From assembly GCF_025699065.1 (NCBI RefSeq), contig NZ_JAILWF010000007.1:1-64000 (forward strand): a DNA stretch of 64,000 bases, read 5' to 3'. Position numbers and translations under genes: made by a program. Below the pieces are notes generated by a model that was not told where the DNA came from, ran no database searches, and saw only the letters and a list, made by a program, of their open reading frames with translations. This stretch comes from Nitrosarchaeum sp. (GTDB lineage Archaea; Thermoproteota; Nitrososphaeria; Nitrososphaerales; Nitrosopumilaceae). Below, piece after piece: positions 22,905 to 30,660 of the stretch (position 1 is its first letter; each line of letters opens with the position of its first letter).

Positions 22905-23174
22905 TTACCAGTATTTACCGTTGTCTGGAATTAAACCGATACCTTCTCTTTCAAAGTGTCTGTCTAATTCGTCGACCCATCTCTCACGGTTGTCTTTGTA
23001 AGCCCATCCGTGTACACGTAACCAGAATGAGATTACTCCAAGAAGGAATACTGAGAACATTATGGTTCCGAAGATGTAAATCATTACATCATAGAATAAT
23101 GGATCATAGTTTGGTCCTAACTGACCTGTAAGTGAAGACAGGATGCTTAGGAAAGTTCCTACGATAGGAGTCAT
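22905..23174 (-). CDS. Small membrane protein, candidate AmoY/AmoZ-type AMO subunit
   Basis: An 89-residue membrane protein from ATG 23174 (start MTPIVGTFLSILSSL). A span (YDVMIYIFGTIMFSVFLLGV) is followed by a charged tail rich in Arg and Asp (HGWAYKDNRERWVDELDRHF). A longer frame starting at 23246 is rejected because a TATA-like TGTATATAT sits about 25-30 bases before 23174. Published biochemistry of archaeal AMO added two subunits, AmoY and AmoZ, whose genes in marine strains lie near amoB; this gene and its neighbour fit by place, size and topology. Which is Y and which is Z I cannot tell. Confidence 0.7.
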   Translation of the reverse strand: MTPIVGTFLSILSSLTGQLGPNYDPLFYDVMIYIFGTIMFSVFLLGVISFWLRVHGWAYKDNRERWVDELDRHFEREGIGLIPDNGKYW

Positions 23175-23286
23175 TGTATATTTTGGCTCTATTTGTGCGA
23201 TATATACATTTCTTTTATTATCATAAAGTACGAGATCAGTATCCACTAAAGTATATCAAAGAAAATAAGAGAAAAGTAAGGTTTGA

Positions 23287-23619
23287 TTATCCTCGTCCCA
23301 TTGCTGCGTACTTGCCAGATCTTCCTCTAATGAAGAGAGCTCCTGCAATACCACCAAAGACTGCAGCTGTAATAATAGTTGCACCAAGCACACCACTTGC
23401 ATCAAGATAAGGCGTACCTGATCCAGATGCAGGATTAGCTTCTGCAGCTTCAATTCTTCTTCGTTGAATCTCCAGTGCTTCTTCCAAGGTATATGATCCA
23501 GTTTCTCCTTCTGAACCAACGTTACCCATGTATTGTGCAAATGCGATTGCATTTTCTGCGTAGTAACCGATGGTGAACACAGCAATCAGAGATGCTGCTA
23601 AAAGTATTTTTGTATTCAT
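23287..23619 (-). CDS. Small exported membrane protein, candidate AmoY/AmoZ-type AMO subunit
   Basis: A 110-residue protein from ATG 23619. Residues 1-28 (MNTKILLAASLIAVFTIGYY then AENAIAFA) are a signal peptide. A helical acidic/basic stretch (SYTLEEALEIQRRRIEAAEA) comes next, then one C-terminal span (GVLGATIITAAVFGGIAGAL) and a short basic tail (RGRSGKYAAMGRG). The longer frame to 23679 is not supported because a TTAAATA box lies within it. It is 112 bases upstream of the other small membrane gene on the same strand. Candidate AMO subunit by position, as argued for its neighbour. Confidence 0.7.
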   Translation of the reverse strand: MNTKILLAASLIAVFTIGYYAENAIAFAQYMGNVGSEGETGSYTLEEALEIQRRRIEAAEANPASGSGTPYLDASGVLGATIITAAVFGGIAGALFIRGRSGKYAAMGRG

Positions 23620-23746
23620 ACAGTTTACCTGTTCGTTCTGATAAAATTGTACATATTTAACTTTTATTCTAAGCTTCAAAATGCAGACATTATGTACGAG
23701 AATCGGAATAAGTAACGTTTAATTTTGTTCTATAATCAGCCCAATC

Positions 23747-24196
23747 ATGGGACGATTACACACACATAGACATGGAAAATCACACACGATTAGACCATCT
23801 ACACTTCGTGCACCATCATGGAACACACTTAGTCCTAAAGAAATAGAAGAATTAGTTGTAAAATATTCAAAAGATGGATTATCTCCAAGTCAAATTGGAT
23901 TAAAGCTCAGAGATCAACATTCAATTCCACTCATCAAATCGATCACAAAGAAGAGTCTTGGAAAAATACTAGAGGAAAATAATCTTCAAGCAGAAATGCC
24001 AGAAGATCTAGACAATATTGTAAAAAAAGCAGTAGGTCTTCAAAAACACCTAAAGGCAAACAAGGGAGATAATAGAAATGTTAGATCTCTTGAATTAATT
24101 GAGGCAAAAGTACACAGATTATCAGTGTACTATAAAAGAATAAATCGTATTCCTGAAAACTGGAAATATAAATCAGTAGTTGCTCAATTAGAGTAA
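23747..24196 (+). CDS. rps15: Small ribosomal subunit protein uS15
   Basis: Archaeal S15, 149 residues, binding the central domain of 16S rRNA. The archaeal N-terminal extension (MGRLHTHRHGKSHTIRPSTL) is followed by the S15 core (ARAPSW-type segment, LSPSQIGLKLRDQHSIP, LEKLI-like helices and VHRLSVYYKRINRIPENWKY). It opens a six-gene co-directional cluster in which the following genes overlap or nearly overlap. Divergent from the candidate AMO subunits, 127 bases away. Confidence 0.96.
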   Translation: MGRLHTHRHGKSHTIRPSTLRAPSWNTLSPKEIEELVVKYSKDGLSPSQIGLKLRDQHSIPLIKSITKKSLGKILEENNLQAEMPEDLDNIVKKAVGLQKHLKANKGDNRNVRSLELIEAKVHRLSVYYKRINRIPENWKYKSVVAQLE

Positions 24197-25617
24197 TGAC
24201 AAAAACTCTTGATGAGTCGCTTTCGTTTTTCAAAGATAGAATTTCAGACTGTATAAAAACAAGAAAATCAATTTCGGTTACAACTCATATCGATTGTGAT
24301 GGATTAACCTCTGGGAGCATCATCACAAAAGCACTCATGAGATCTGGGGCAAAATGCACAGTTAGAACTTCAAAAGAATTTAGTAAGAAAGTTATTGATT
24401 CTCTAAAAAAAGATTCCAGAGATTTTCATATAATTACAGATCTTGCAGGTGGGTTTGCAACCAACTTAGATGAATCGTTAGGAGAAAACTGGATTGTATT
24501 AGATCATCACCAAATACCTGAAAAAGAGCATGAAAATCAAAGAGTCATCAATGCATGGAAATATGGAATTGATGGAGGTACAGAAATTTGTGCAGGTGGA
24601 ATGGCATATCTTGCAGCAATGGCATTAGACGACAAGAATATTGATTTGTCTGCAATAGCTGTGGTTTCAGCTCTTGGTGATAGACAAGACCAAGGAGAAA
24701 GAAAATCGTTTGTTGGAAAAAATTTTGAAATTGCCAATACTGCAAAGGAAGAAGGATTAGTAGACATTGATTTAGATTTATTGTTGGTTGGAAGAGAGAC
24801 AAGGCCAATTTCAGATTCTTTAGCATTTACATCTCAACCATTTATTGAAGGCTTAACTTGGAATAGAGATGCCTGCCTATCACTTTTGAATTCTTCTGGA
24901 ATACAACTAAAAGAAGGAGGCAGGTGGAGAGTTCCAGCAGAATTAAATGATGATGAAAAAAAAGTAGTCATTGAAACCATTACCAAATTTACTTCAGGAA
25001 AGAATGCAACAGAGATAATGTCAGAATTAATTGGATATACCTATACATTTCCAAGAGAAGATAAGAGGAGTTTTTTGCGAGATGGAAGAGAATTTTCAAC
25101 TATGCTAAATTCCTGTGGACGAATTAATCGTTCTGGAGTTGGAATTGCTGTTTGTATGGGTGATAGAAATAAGATCCTAAGGGAAGGAGAAACGATTCTT
25201 ACAGATTATAGAAAAATGATTAGAGAGTACATGAATATCTTAACAAATGAAAGATGGAGAATTTCAGAAAGCAAAACATGTGTCATGGTAAATGGGGAAG
25301 GAATTGTACCAGAGATGATGACAGGTACAATTTCATCATTAATTGCAGGTTCTCCAAAAAATGCCGGAAAAATCATAATTTTAAGGACAGGTGGAGAAGA
25401 AAACACTATAAAATTTTCATCAAGAAAGTCATTTGGATGTAAATCAGAGATTAACTTAAGTGAGTTAATGAGGACAGGAGCTGAGAAATTTGATGGAGTT
25501 GGCGGAGGTCATAATGCAGCAGCTGGTGCAAAAATAACTAAAGACAAATTAGATGGATTTCTAGATTATTTAGAAGTAAATGTCGTTAACATGCCAAGTA
25601 CAGGTAATTCTCAATAA
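24196..25617 (+). CDS. RecJ-like DHH phosphoesterase
   Basis: A 473-residue DHH-DHHA1 protein of the archaeal RecJ-like group (single-strand exonuclease or replisome-associated GAN-type). Motif I is THIDCDGLTSG (near residue 30), DHH motif LDHHQIPE (near residue 100), and the DHHA1 signature GGGHNAAAGA lies at the C-terminus. The ATG overlaps the rps15 stop (TAATG), so the pair is cotranslated. Such proteins bind GINS/MCM in euryarchaea or act in RNA turnover; here the exact substrate is not known. Confidence 0.88.
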   Translation: MTKTLDESLSFFKDRISDCIKTRKSISVTTHIDCDGLTSGSIITKALMRSGAKCTVRTSKEFSKKVIDSLKKDSRDFHIITDLAGGFATNLDESLGENWIVLDHHQIPEKEHENQRVINAWKYGIDGGTEICAGGMAYLAAMALDDKNIDLSAIAVVSALGDRQDQGERKSFVGKNFEIANTAKEEGLVDIDLDLLLVGRETRPISDSLAFTSQPFIEGLTWNRDACLSLLNSSGIQLKEGGRWRVPAELNDDEKKVVIETITKFTSGKNATEIMSELIGYTYTFPREDKRSFLRDGREFSTMLNSCGRINRSGVGIAVCMGDRNKILREGETILTDYRKMIREYMNILTNERWRISESKTCVMVNGEGIVPEMMTGTISSLIAGSPKNAGKIIILRTGGEENTIKFSSRKSFGCKSEINLSELMRTGAEKFDGVGGGHNAAAGAKITKDKLDGFLDYLEVNVVNMPSTGNSQ

Positions 25618-25822
25618 TCTTTCAAAAGAAAAGGCAGAAACTGTAAAAAAAGCGTTAGAACCAGATAATGTAAATTTTCCAGAAGGATTAAGTCTAAATG
25701 TTGAAAATATTGATAACAAACTAGTTTTTAATTTTGAGAGTAGAGAGAATATGAAAAAATTGATAGGCACTATTGATGAAGTTTTAGAGCATGTTCAGCT
25801 TGCATTAAAGGTGATTGAGTAA
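25580..25822 (+). CDS. pcc1: KEOPS complex subunit Pcc1
   Basis: An 80-residue protein of the Pcc1 family, the dimerisation subunit of KEOPS, which makes the t6A37 modification of tRNAs reading ANN codons. The pattern CQVQVILNNLSKEKAETVKK, LVFNFESRENMKKLIGTIDE and a C-terminal helix is characteristic. It overlaps the end of the recJ-like gene by 38 bases and its stop overlaps the serS start (TAATG). The KEOPS catalytic partners bud32 and kae1 are at 49-51 kb. Confidence 0.85.
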   Translation: MSLTCQVQVILNNLSKEKAETVKKALEPDNVNFPEGLSLNVENIDNKLVFNFESRENMKKLIGTIDEVLEHVQLALKVIE

Positions 25823-27084
25823 TGTTAGATCCAAAAATAATCAAAGATAATCCACAAAGAATTAGAGATATGCTAAAAGCAAGAGCAGTTGAATTTAATC
25901 TTGATGAATTAGTAGAGTCTGATCAAAAAAGAAGAGACCTTATTCTCAAAACAGATGAAATGCGAAAAAAGAAGAATCAAGTAGCATTAGAAATTTCTCA
26001 AAAAAAGAAATCAGGAGAAGATATTTCGCCAATTTTATCTGAAATGAAAAATATTTCAGGAGAACTTGCAAAATTAGAATCATTACAGGGAGAAGTGGAA
26101 AAAAAATATTCTAATTTAGCATTGACTATTCCAAATTTGATTCACGAGTCTGTACCTATTGGCAAAGATGAAAATGCCAACATAGAAATTAAAAAATGGG
26201 GAACAATTCCTAAATTTGATTTTAAAATTAATGACCACATAGACATTTCTGCGAATTTGGATCTAGTTGATCTTGAGAGAGCAGCAAAAGTTGCAGGTGC
26301 AAGATTTTATTATCTGAAAAACGATCTTGTCAGATTAAACCAATCTCTTATTCATTATGCATTAGATTTTCTTGCTGAAAAAAATTATTCTCTAGTTCAA
26401 CCGCCATATATGATCAATCGTCAATCTATGGAAGGAGCAATAATAGCCGATGATTTTGAAGAAGTAATTTACAAAATTGATAATGAAGATCTGTACATGA
26501 TTGGAACTTCTGAACATGCTATGGCAGCAATGCGTTCAGATGAGATTATTGAAGGCAAAGATCTTCCTTTAAGATTTGCAGGAGTAAGTCCATGTTTCAG
26601 AAAAGAAGCTGGTGCACATGGAAGAGATCAAAAAGGAATTTTTAGAGTACATCAATTTGATAAAATTGAGCAATTTGTTTTTGCTCGTCCAGAAGAATCC
26701 TGGAAAGAACATGAAAAAATGTTATCTGTAGCTGAGGAGTTTTATCAAAAATTAGAGATTCCATACAAAGTAATGCTATTATCATCAGCAGATATGGGAA
26801 AAGTATCTGCAAAAACATACGATATTGAAGCATGGATGGCAGGTCAGAATGCATATAGAGAAATTGTTTCGTGTTCAAATTGTTTAGATTATCAAGCAAG
26901 AAGACTAAAGATCAGGTTTAGAGATAAAACAAATGAAGAAACACAATATTTACACACATTAAACAGCACGTTAGTTGCTACATCACGTGTTTTAGTTTCA
27001 ATAATGGAAAATTTTCAAACTAATGATGGACATATTGTTATTCCAAAAGTTTTACAAAAATACATGGGCAAAAACATAATCTAG
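25822..27084 (+). CDS. serS: Serine--tRNA ligase
   Basis: Class II synthetase charging tRNA-Ser, 420 residues, of the common (bacterial-like) type rather than the rare methanogen type. The N-terminal ~110 residues form the long antiparallel coiled-coil arm (RRDLILKTDEMRKKKNQVAL). Motif 2 is PCFRKEAGAHGRDQKGIFRV and motif 3 the C-terminal segment LNSTLVATSRVLVSIMEN. SCSNCLDYQARRLKIRFR is the conserved serine-site region. Embedded in the rps15 operon. Confidence 0.96.
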   Translation: MLDPKIIKDNPQRIRDMLKARAVEFNLDELVESDQKRRDLILKTDEMRKKKNQVALEISQKKKSGEDISPILSEMKNISGELAKLESLQGEVEKKYSNLALTIPNLIHESVPIGKDENANIEIKKWGTIPKFDFKINDHIDISANLDLVDLERAAKVAGARFYYLKNDLVRLNQSLIHYALDFLAEKNYSLVQPPYMINRQSMEGAIIADDFEEVIYKIDNEDLYMIGTSEHAMAAMRSDEIIEGKDLPLRFAGVSPCFRKEAGAHGRDQKGIFRVHQFDKIEQFVFARPEESWKEHEKMLSVAEEFYQKLEIPYKVMLLSSADMGKVSAKTYDIEAWMAGQNAYREIVSCSNCLDYQARRLKIRFRDKTNEETQYLHTLNSTLVATSRVLVSIMENFQTNDGHIVIPKVLQKYMGKNII

Positions 27085-27124
27085 TCACATACCCTTATAT
27101 TTTGGATTCAAAGGTCGATAATAA

Positions 27125-27736
27125 TTGGCACGTAGAAAAGGACGCGTAAAGGACAAATGGCGAGAAAAGAAATGGGTAACTGTAAGCGCCCCAGATTCAT
27201 TTAACAATGTTCCAATTGCTTATGTTCCAATTACTGATGATGAAAATGCAGTAGGGAGAGTTTTAGAAGTCACATTATATGATATTCTAAAAGGAGACCC
27301 ATCACAACATCAATACAAGATTTACTTCCAAATAAACAAAGTAGAAGAAGATAAAGTTACTACGATTTTTAAAAGATATGAATATTCTAAAGAATTTTTG
27401 CGTAGTTTGGTAAGACGAGGTTCATCTAAAATCAATTTCATTATAGATATCAAAACAAAAGATGGTTATGTCTTTAGAATTAAAATACTTGCACTCACAC
27501 ATAGACAACTTAACACATCTAGAAAACATGCATTAAGATTGATTGCTAGAGATGTAATTAACAATACTGTACCTCAAATGACAATCGACCAGTTTGTTCA
27601 GGCTACATGTTATAGCAAGATTAATTCCGATATCATGGCTGCATTTAAGAAAGTTATTAGAGTAAGACATGTAGGTCTAGAGAAAGTCAAACTCATTAGA
27701 ACTGCAGAAAAAGAAATAGCATTACTTGAAGCCTAA
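27125..27736 (+). CDS. rps3ae: Small ribosomal subunit protein eS1 (S3Ae)
   Basis: A 203-residue archaeal/eukaryotic eS1 protein of the 30S platform. The start codon is TTG (27125; ARRKGRVKDKWREKKWVTVS follows), the usual S3Ae beginning. It has the family core VTTIFKRYEYSKEFLRSLVR and RALTHRQLNTSRKHALRL-like segment, and ends in a helical tail. It follows serS by 40 bases and is the fifth gene of the cluster. Confidence 0.94.
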   Translation: MARRKGRVKDKWREKKWVTVSAPDSFNNVPIAYVPITDDENAVGRVLEVTLYDILKGDPSQHQYKIYFQINKVEEDKVTTIFKRYEYSKEFLRSLVRRGSSKINFIIDIKTKDGYVFRIKILALTHRQLNTSRKHALRLIARDVINNTVPQMTIDQFVQATCYSKINSDIMAAFKKVIRVRHVGLEKVKLIRTAEKEIALLEA

Positions 27737-27757
27737 ACAATTGTATTCATTCAGCTA

Positions 27758-28183
27758 ATGGTTGACAAGCTAGAAGTTACAATTGATGTAATTATACATG
27801 CAACTGAAGATGTTTCTAAATTCTTAAAATCATTTGATGACATATTTGAGTTAGATGATAGTTTCACAGTTAATGAAACCCTGGGTCATTTTGAGAATAC
27901 AATAACAATACTAAGTAGGAAAATTGAAAAAAAGGAGGCTCAAAAATTTGTCGTAAGATTAATTGAAGCTATATCAAAAGAACAAATTATCAAATTAATA
28001 GAAGAGATAGAAGAAAGAACAGTAGATTCCAGGCTTCATATTAGATTAGACAAACAAGAATTCATCAAAGGAAATATAGTATTAAGTGAAAGAGATGCAA
28101 TAAAAGTGAAAATTCATACACCAATTTATAATAAAAAAGATACTGTCAAGATATTCAGGCAGCTATTCCAAATTGCCAACTAG
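27758..28183 (+). CDS. RNA-binding protein, COG1325-type
   Basis: A 141-residue protein of the archaeal family once labelled exosome subunit-like (RNA-binding domain related to ribosomal L5-like folds). The pattern LEVTIDVIIHATEDVSKFLK, SRKIEKKEAQKFVVRLIEAI and HIRLDKQEFIKGNIVL is consistent with that fold. It is the last gene of the rps15 operon. Its role in RNA handling is inferred from the family and from ribosomal neighbours. Confidence 0.75.
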   Translation: MVDKLEVTIDVIIHATEDVSKFLKSFDDIFELDDSFTVNETLGHFENTITILSRKIEKKEAQKFVVRLIEAISKEQIIKLIEEIEERTVDSRLHIRLDKQEFIKGNIVLSERDAIKVKIHTPIYNKKDTVKIFRQLFQIAN

Positions 28184-28213
28184 ATTAAATAGGAATAAGA
28201 AAGCAATTCAATT

Positions 28214-28289
28214 TGGGAATGAGGAGATAATAGCCGCTCCAGTCTGAGCAAAAGCTTTGAAGACGCCGCGACGAACCGACCCCGTTTTT
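28214..28289 (+). ncRNA. Candidate C/D-like small RNA
   Basis: A 185-base gap between two genes holds a TATA-like ATTAAATAG (28184-28192), a short transcript beginning near GGGAATGAGG, and a T-run CCCCGTTTTT ending at 28289. The RNA has ATGAGGA (C-like, 28219-28225), CTGA (D', 28244-28247), TTGAAGA (C'-like, near 28257) and CCGA (D-like, near 28277). GGG and CCC at the ends could form the terminal stem. All C boxes are imperfect, so C/D identity is unproven, but promoter, length (about 75 nt) and terminator agree. Confidence 0.5.
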
Positions 28290-28368
28290 GAATTTATTAT
28301 AAAGATCAAAATTGTTCTCACTGAAATCATGGTATTATTTTAAATACGGATAAACGGCGCGTTCTTTT

Positions 28369-29826
28369 GTGGTAGATTACGACGTCATTATAGCTGGAGG
28401 AGGATTAGCAGGAACTATAGCTGCTCAATCAGTTTCACATTACTCAAATCAAGGATTAAAAATTCTAGTTATTGATAGAAGCCCTTCAAATTTACCAGGA
28501 TCTAAAAGTGTATCAGGTTGGATATGTGGAGATGCAGTTAGTAAAGAAGCTGTAGACTACATGACAAATAGAATTAAAGTTAACTGGAGTGAGCCAGAAA
28601 TTGAACATAAAGTAAAAGGAGTAATGGCATTTTCTCCAGATAGAGAAACATCCATTCCATTTGATGGTGCTGGATATATGCTCAATAGACAAGTTTTGCC
28701 AGAACGTCAAAATGAAAGAACTTTAGCAATGGGAGTAGATTTTGATTTTGAAGTTAATCTTACTGGATTAGTTTATGATGGAAATCAAGTAATTGGAGTT
28801 CAAGGAATCAACAACAAAACAAAAACACCATACAAAAAGACAGCCAAAGTTGTAATCGATGCAACTGGAATGACATCTATGCTTCGAAATCAAATTTCCA
28901 ACACAACAAAAATGGAAAAAAAAATAGATCGTACAGATGTAGAATCAACAGGAAGACATATCATGTATTTTGACCAAGGAGAAGAAGATCTAACAGAATT
29001 TGATCCAAATTATTGCATAATTCATCTTGATCAAGATATTGCTCCAGGTGGATATGGATGGGTATTTCCTAAAGGAAAAAATAAAGTAAACATAGGTCTT
29101 GGGGTTGAAAAAACACTTCTTGAAAAACGAAATCAGAGATTAGGAAAAAACGATAATGTATCCATGTTAATTAATCAATACGTTGAAAGAAATCGAGCAA
29201 TTAAAAATGCAAGACTATCAGAAGATGCTCAAGATAAGAATAATGCAACTGGAAATTTCCAAGTTTCGGTCAGAAGACAAAATGATTGTATGGTAGCAAA
29301 TGGATTTGTAATAGTCGGGGATTCTGCATGGATGCCAAAACCTCTTGATGCCGGAGGGATTGGACCAGCATTAGTTGCTGGAACTATTGTTGGAAAATGT
29401 GTAGTAGAAGCAATCCAGTCAGGAGATGTTACAGAAAAAGGATTATGGAAATACAATAAAGAATTCATTAATGAATACGGTTACAAAACAGCTGGATTAG
29501 AAATTTTTAGAAAATTAATTCAAACTCTCACCAATGAACAAATCAGTTATGGAATGAAACACTTTTTGGGGAATCTAGACGTTGAAGCAATTTCAAAAGG
29601 AGAACATCCTGACTTTTCAAACGTTACAAAATTAGGAATGATGATCAGAGGTGCGCTTAACAAAAAACTAGCTGATGGTTTACGTTTTACTACACAACAA
29701 AACAGACTCTTAACAAAACACTATTACGAATATCCTGAATCTCCAGAAGGATTTGATGAGTGGAGTAAGAAACTACATCATATTCTTGATGAATCTAATG
29801 CCAAATTACCTCAATATCAAAACTAA
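28369..29826 (+). CDS. Geranylgeranyl reductase family FAD enzyme
   Basis: A 485-residue flavoprotein with a GTG start. The FAD Rossmann motif is IIAGGGLAGTIAAQSV at the N-terminus, SVSGWICGDAVSKEA is the family motif near residue 55, and the second FAD motif is VGDSAWMPKPLDAGGIGPAL near residue 320. The family saturates the geranylgeranyl chains of archaeal ether lipids or of quinones. In this lineage either role is possible; lipid saturation is the usual call. Monocistronic. Confidence 0.85.
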   Translation: MVDYDVIIAGGGLAGTIAAQSVSHYSNQGLKILVIDRSPSNLPGSKSVSGWICGDAVSKEAVDYMTNRIKVNWSEPEIEHKVKGVMAFSPDRETSIPFDGAGYMLNRQVLPERQNERTLAMGVDFDFEVNLTGLVYDGNQVIGVQGINNKTKTPYKKTAKVVIDATGMTSMLRNQISNTTKMEKKIDRTDVESTGRHIMYFDQGEEDLTEFDPNYCIIHLDQDIAPGGYGWVFPKGKNKVNIGLGVEKTLLEKRNQRLGKNDNVSMLINQYVERNRAIKNARLSEDAQDKNNATGNFQVSVRRQNDCMVANGFVIVGDSAWMPKPLDAGGIGPALVAGTIVGKCVVEAIQSGDVTEKGLWKYNKEFINEYGYKTAGLEIFRKLIQTLTNEQISYGMKHFLGNLDVEAISKGEHPDFSNVTKLGMMIRGALNKKLADGLRFTTQQNRLLTKHYYEYPESPEGFDEWSKKLHHILDESNAKLPQYQN

Positions 29827-29862
29827 GCTTTATTTGTAAACCTAATCATAAAAAAATATCAG

Positions 29863-30660
29863 ATGTTAAAAGAGACACAGTATTTAGATTGGAATAATTC
29901 AAATGAAATTTTAAAGAAAGCCTATAAGGCAAAATTATTTGTGCTGATAATCGGTCCTAAAGGTACAGGAAAAACATCGCTAGTTAGAGATTTTGCAGAA
30001 AATATGAATATGAAAATGGAATCTATTAATTTTAGCCTACGAACACGAGAAAGTCACTTAATTGGAACTAAAACTTTAACCAATGGAACTGTTAGTTTTG
30101 AGGAAGGTCTTTTGATTAAATCAATGAAAGAAAGTAGTATGTTATATCTAGACGAAATTAATGCGGCTGAAGCTGATGTGTTGCTTAGATTAGATGAAGC
30201 ACTTGATGACAGAAGACAGATTGTATTAAAAGAATCCACAGGTGAAATTGTAAAAGCTAAAGAAGGTTGGTTTGTAATTGCAACAATTAATCCATTAACA
30301 CATAGCGGCACTAAAGAATTGCCACCACAATTACTCAGTAGATTTCCAGTTAGAATTAGCTTAGAATATCCACCAGAGAATATTGAATTAGAAATTATTA
30401 AAAAACATGTTTCAGGAAATCATGATTCTGAGATCATTCAAGCAATTAAACTTGCAAATGTATTAAGACAGGCAGCTGCAGTTGAAGAATTATTCTACTC
30501 TCCAAGTTTAAGGGAAACCATTGCATTTGGAAAACTACTTGATGAGGGAATGACTCCTAAAAAAGCAGCAAATATTGTTTTTGGTAATGTGTATACACAA
30601 TGGGGAAATATAGAATATCAAAAAGTAAGTGACATCATTACCTCAATGTTTGGTAATTAG
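29863..30660 (+). CDS. MoxR-family AAA+ ATPase
   Basis: A 265-residue AAA+ ATPase. Walker A is GPKGTGKTS (near residue 35), Walker B is LYLDEINAAE, with sensor/arginine elements in TINPLTHSGTKELPPQLLSR. The MoxR group (NorQ/CbbQ-like) remodels or inserts metal cofactors in partner enzymes together with a VWA protein. The VWA gene follows immediately, its ATG directly after this stop codon. Confidence 0.88.
   Translation: MLKETQYLDWNNSNEILKKAYKAKLFVLIIGPKGTGKTSLVRDFAENMNMKMESINFSLRTRESHLIGTKTLTNGTVSFEEGLLIKSMKESSMLYLDEINAAEADVLLRLDEALDDRRQIVLKESTGEIVKAKEGWFVIATINPLTHSGTKELPPQLLSRFPVRISLEYPPENIELEIIKKHVSGNHDSEIIQAIKLANVLRQAAAVEELFYSPSLRETIAFGKLLDEGMTPKKAANIVFGNVYTQWGNIEYQKVSDIITSMFGN

Noticed and set aside
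24537..25442. Several open frames inside the recJ-like gene on both strands
   Set aside because: The recJ-like frame has all DHH and DHHA1 motifs in order and is coupled to rps15 and pcc1; the others show no motif or codon pattern.
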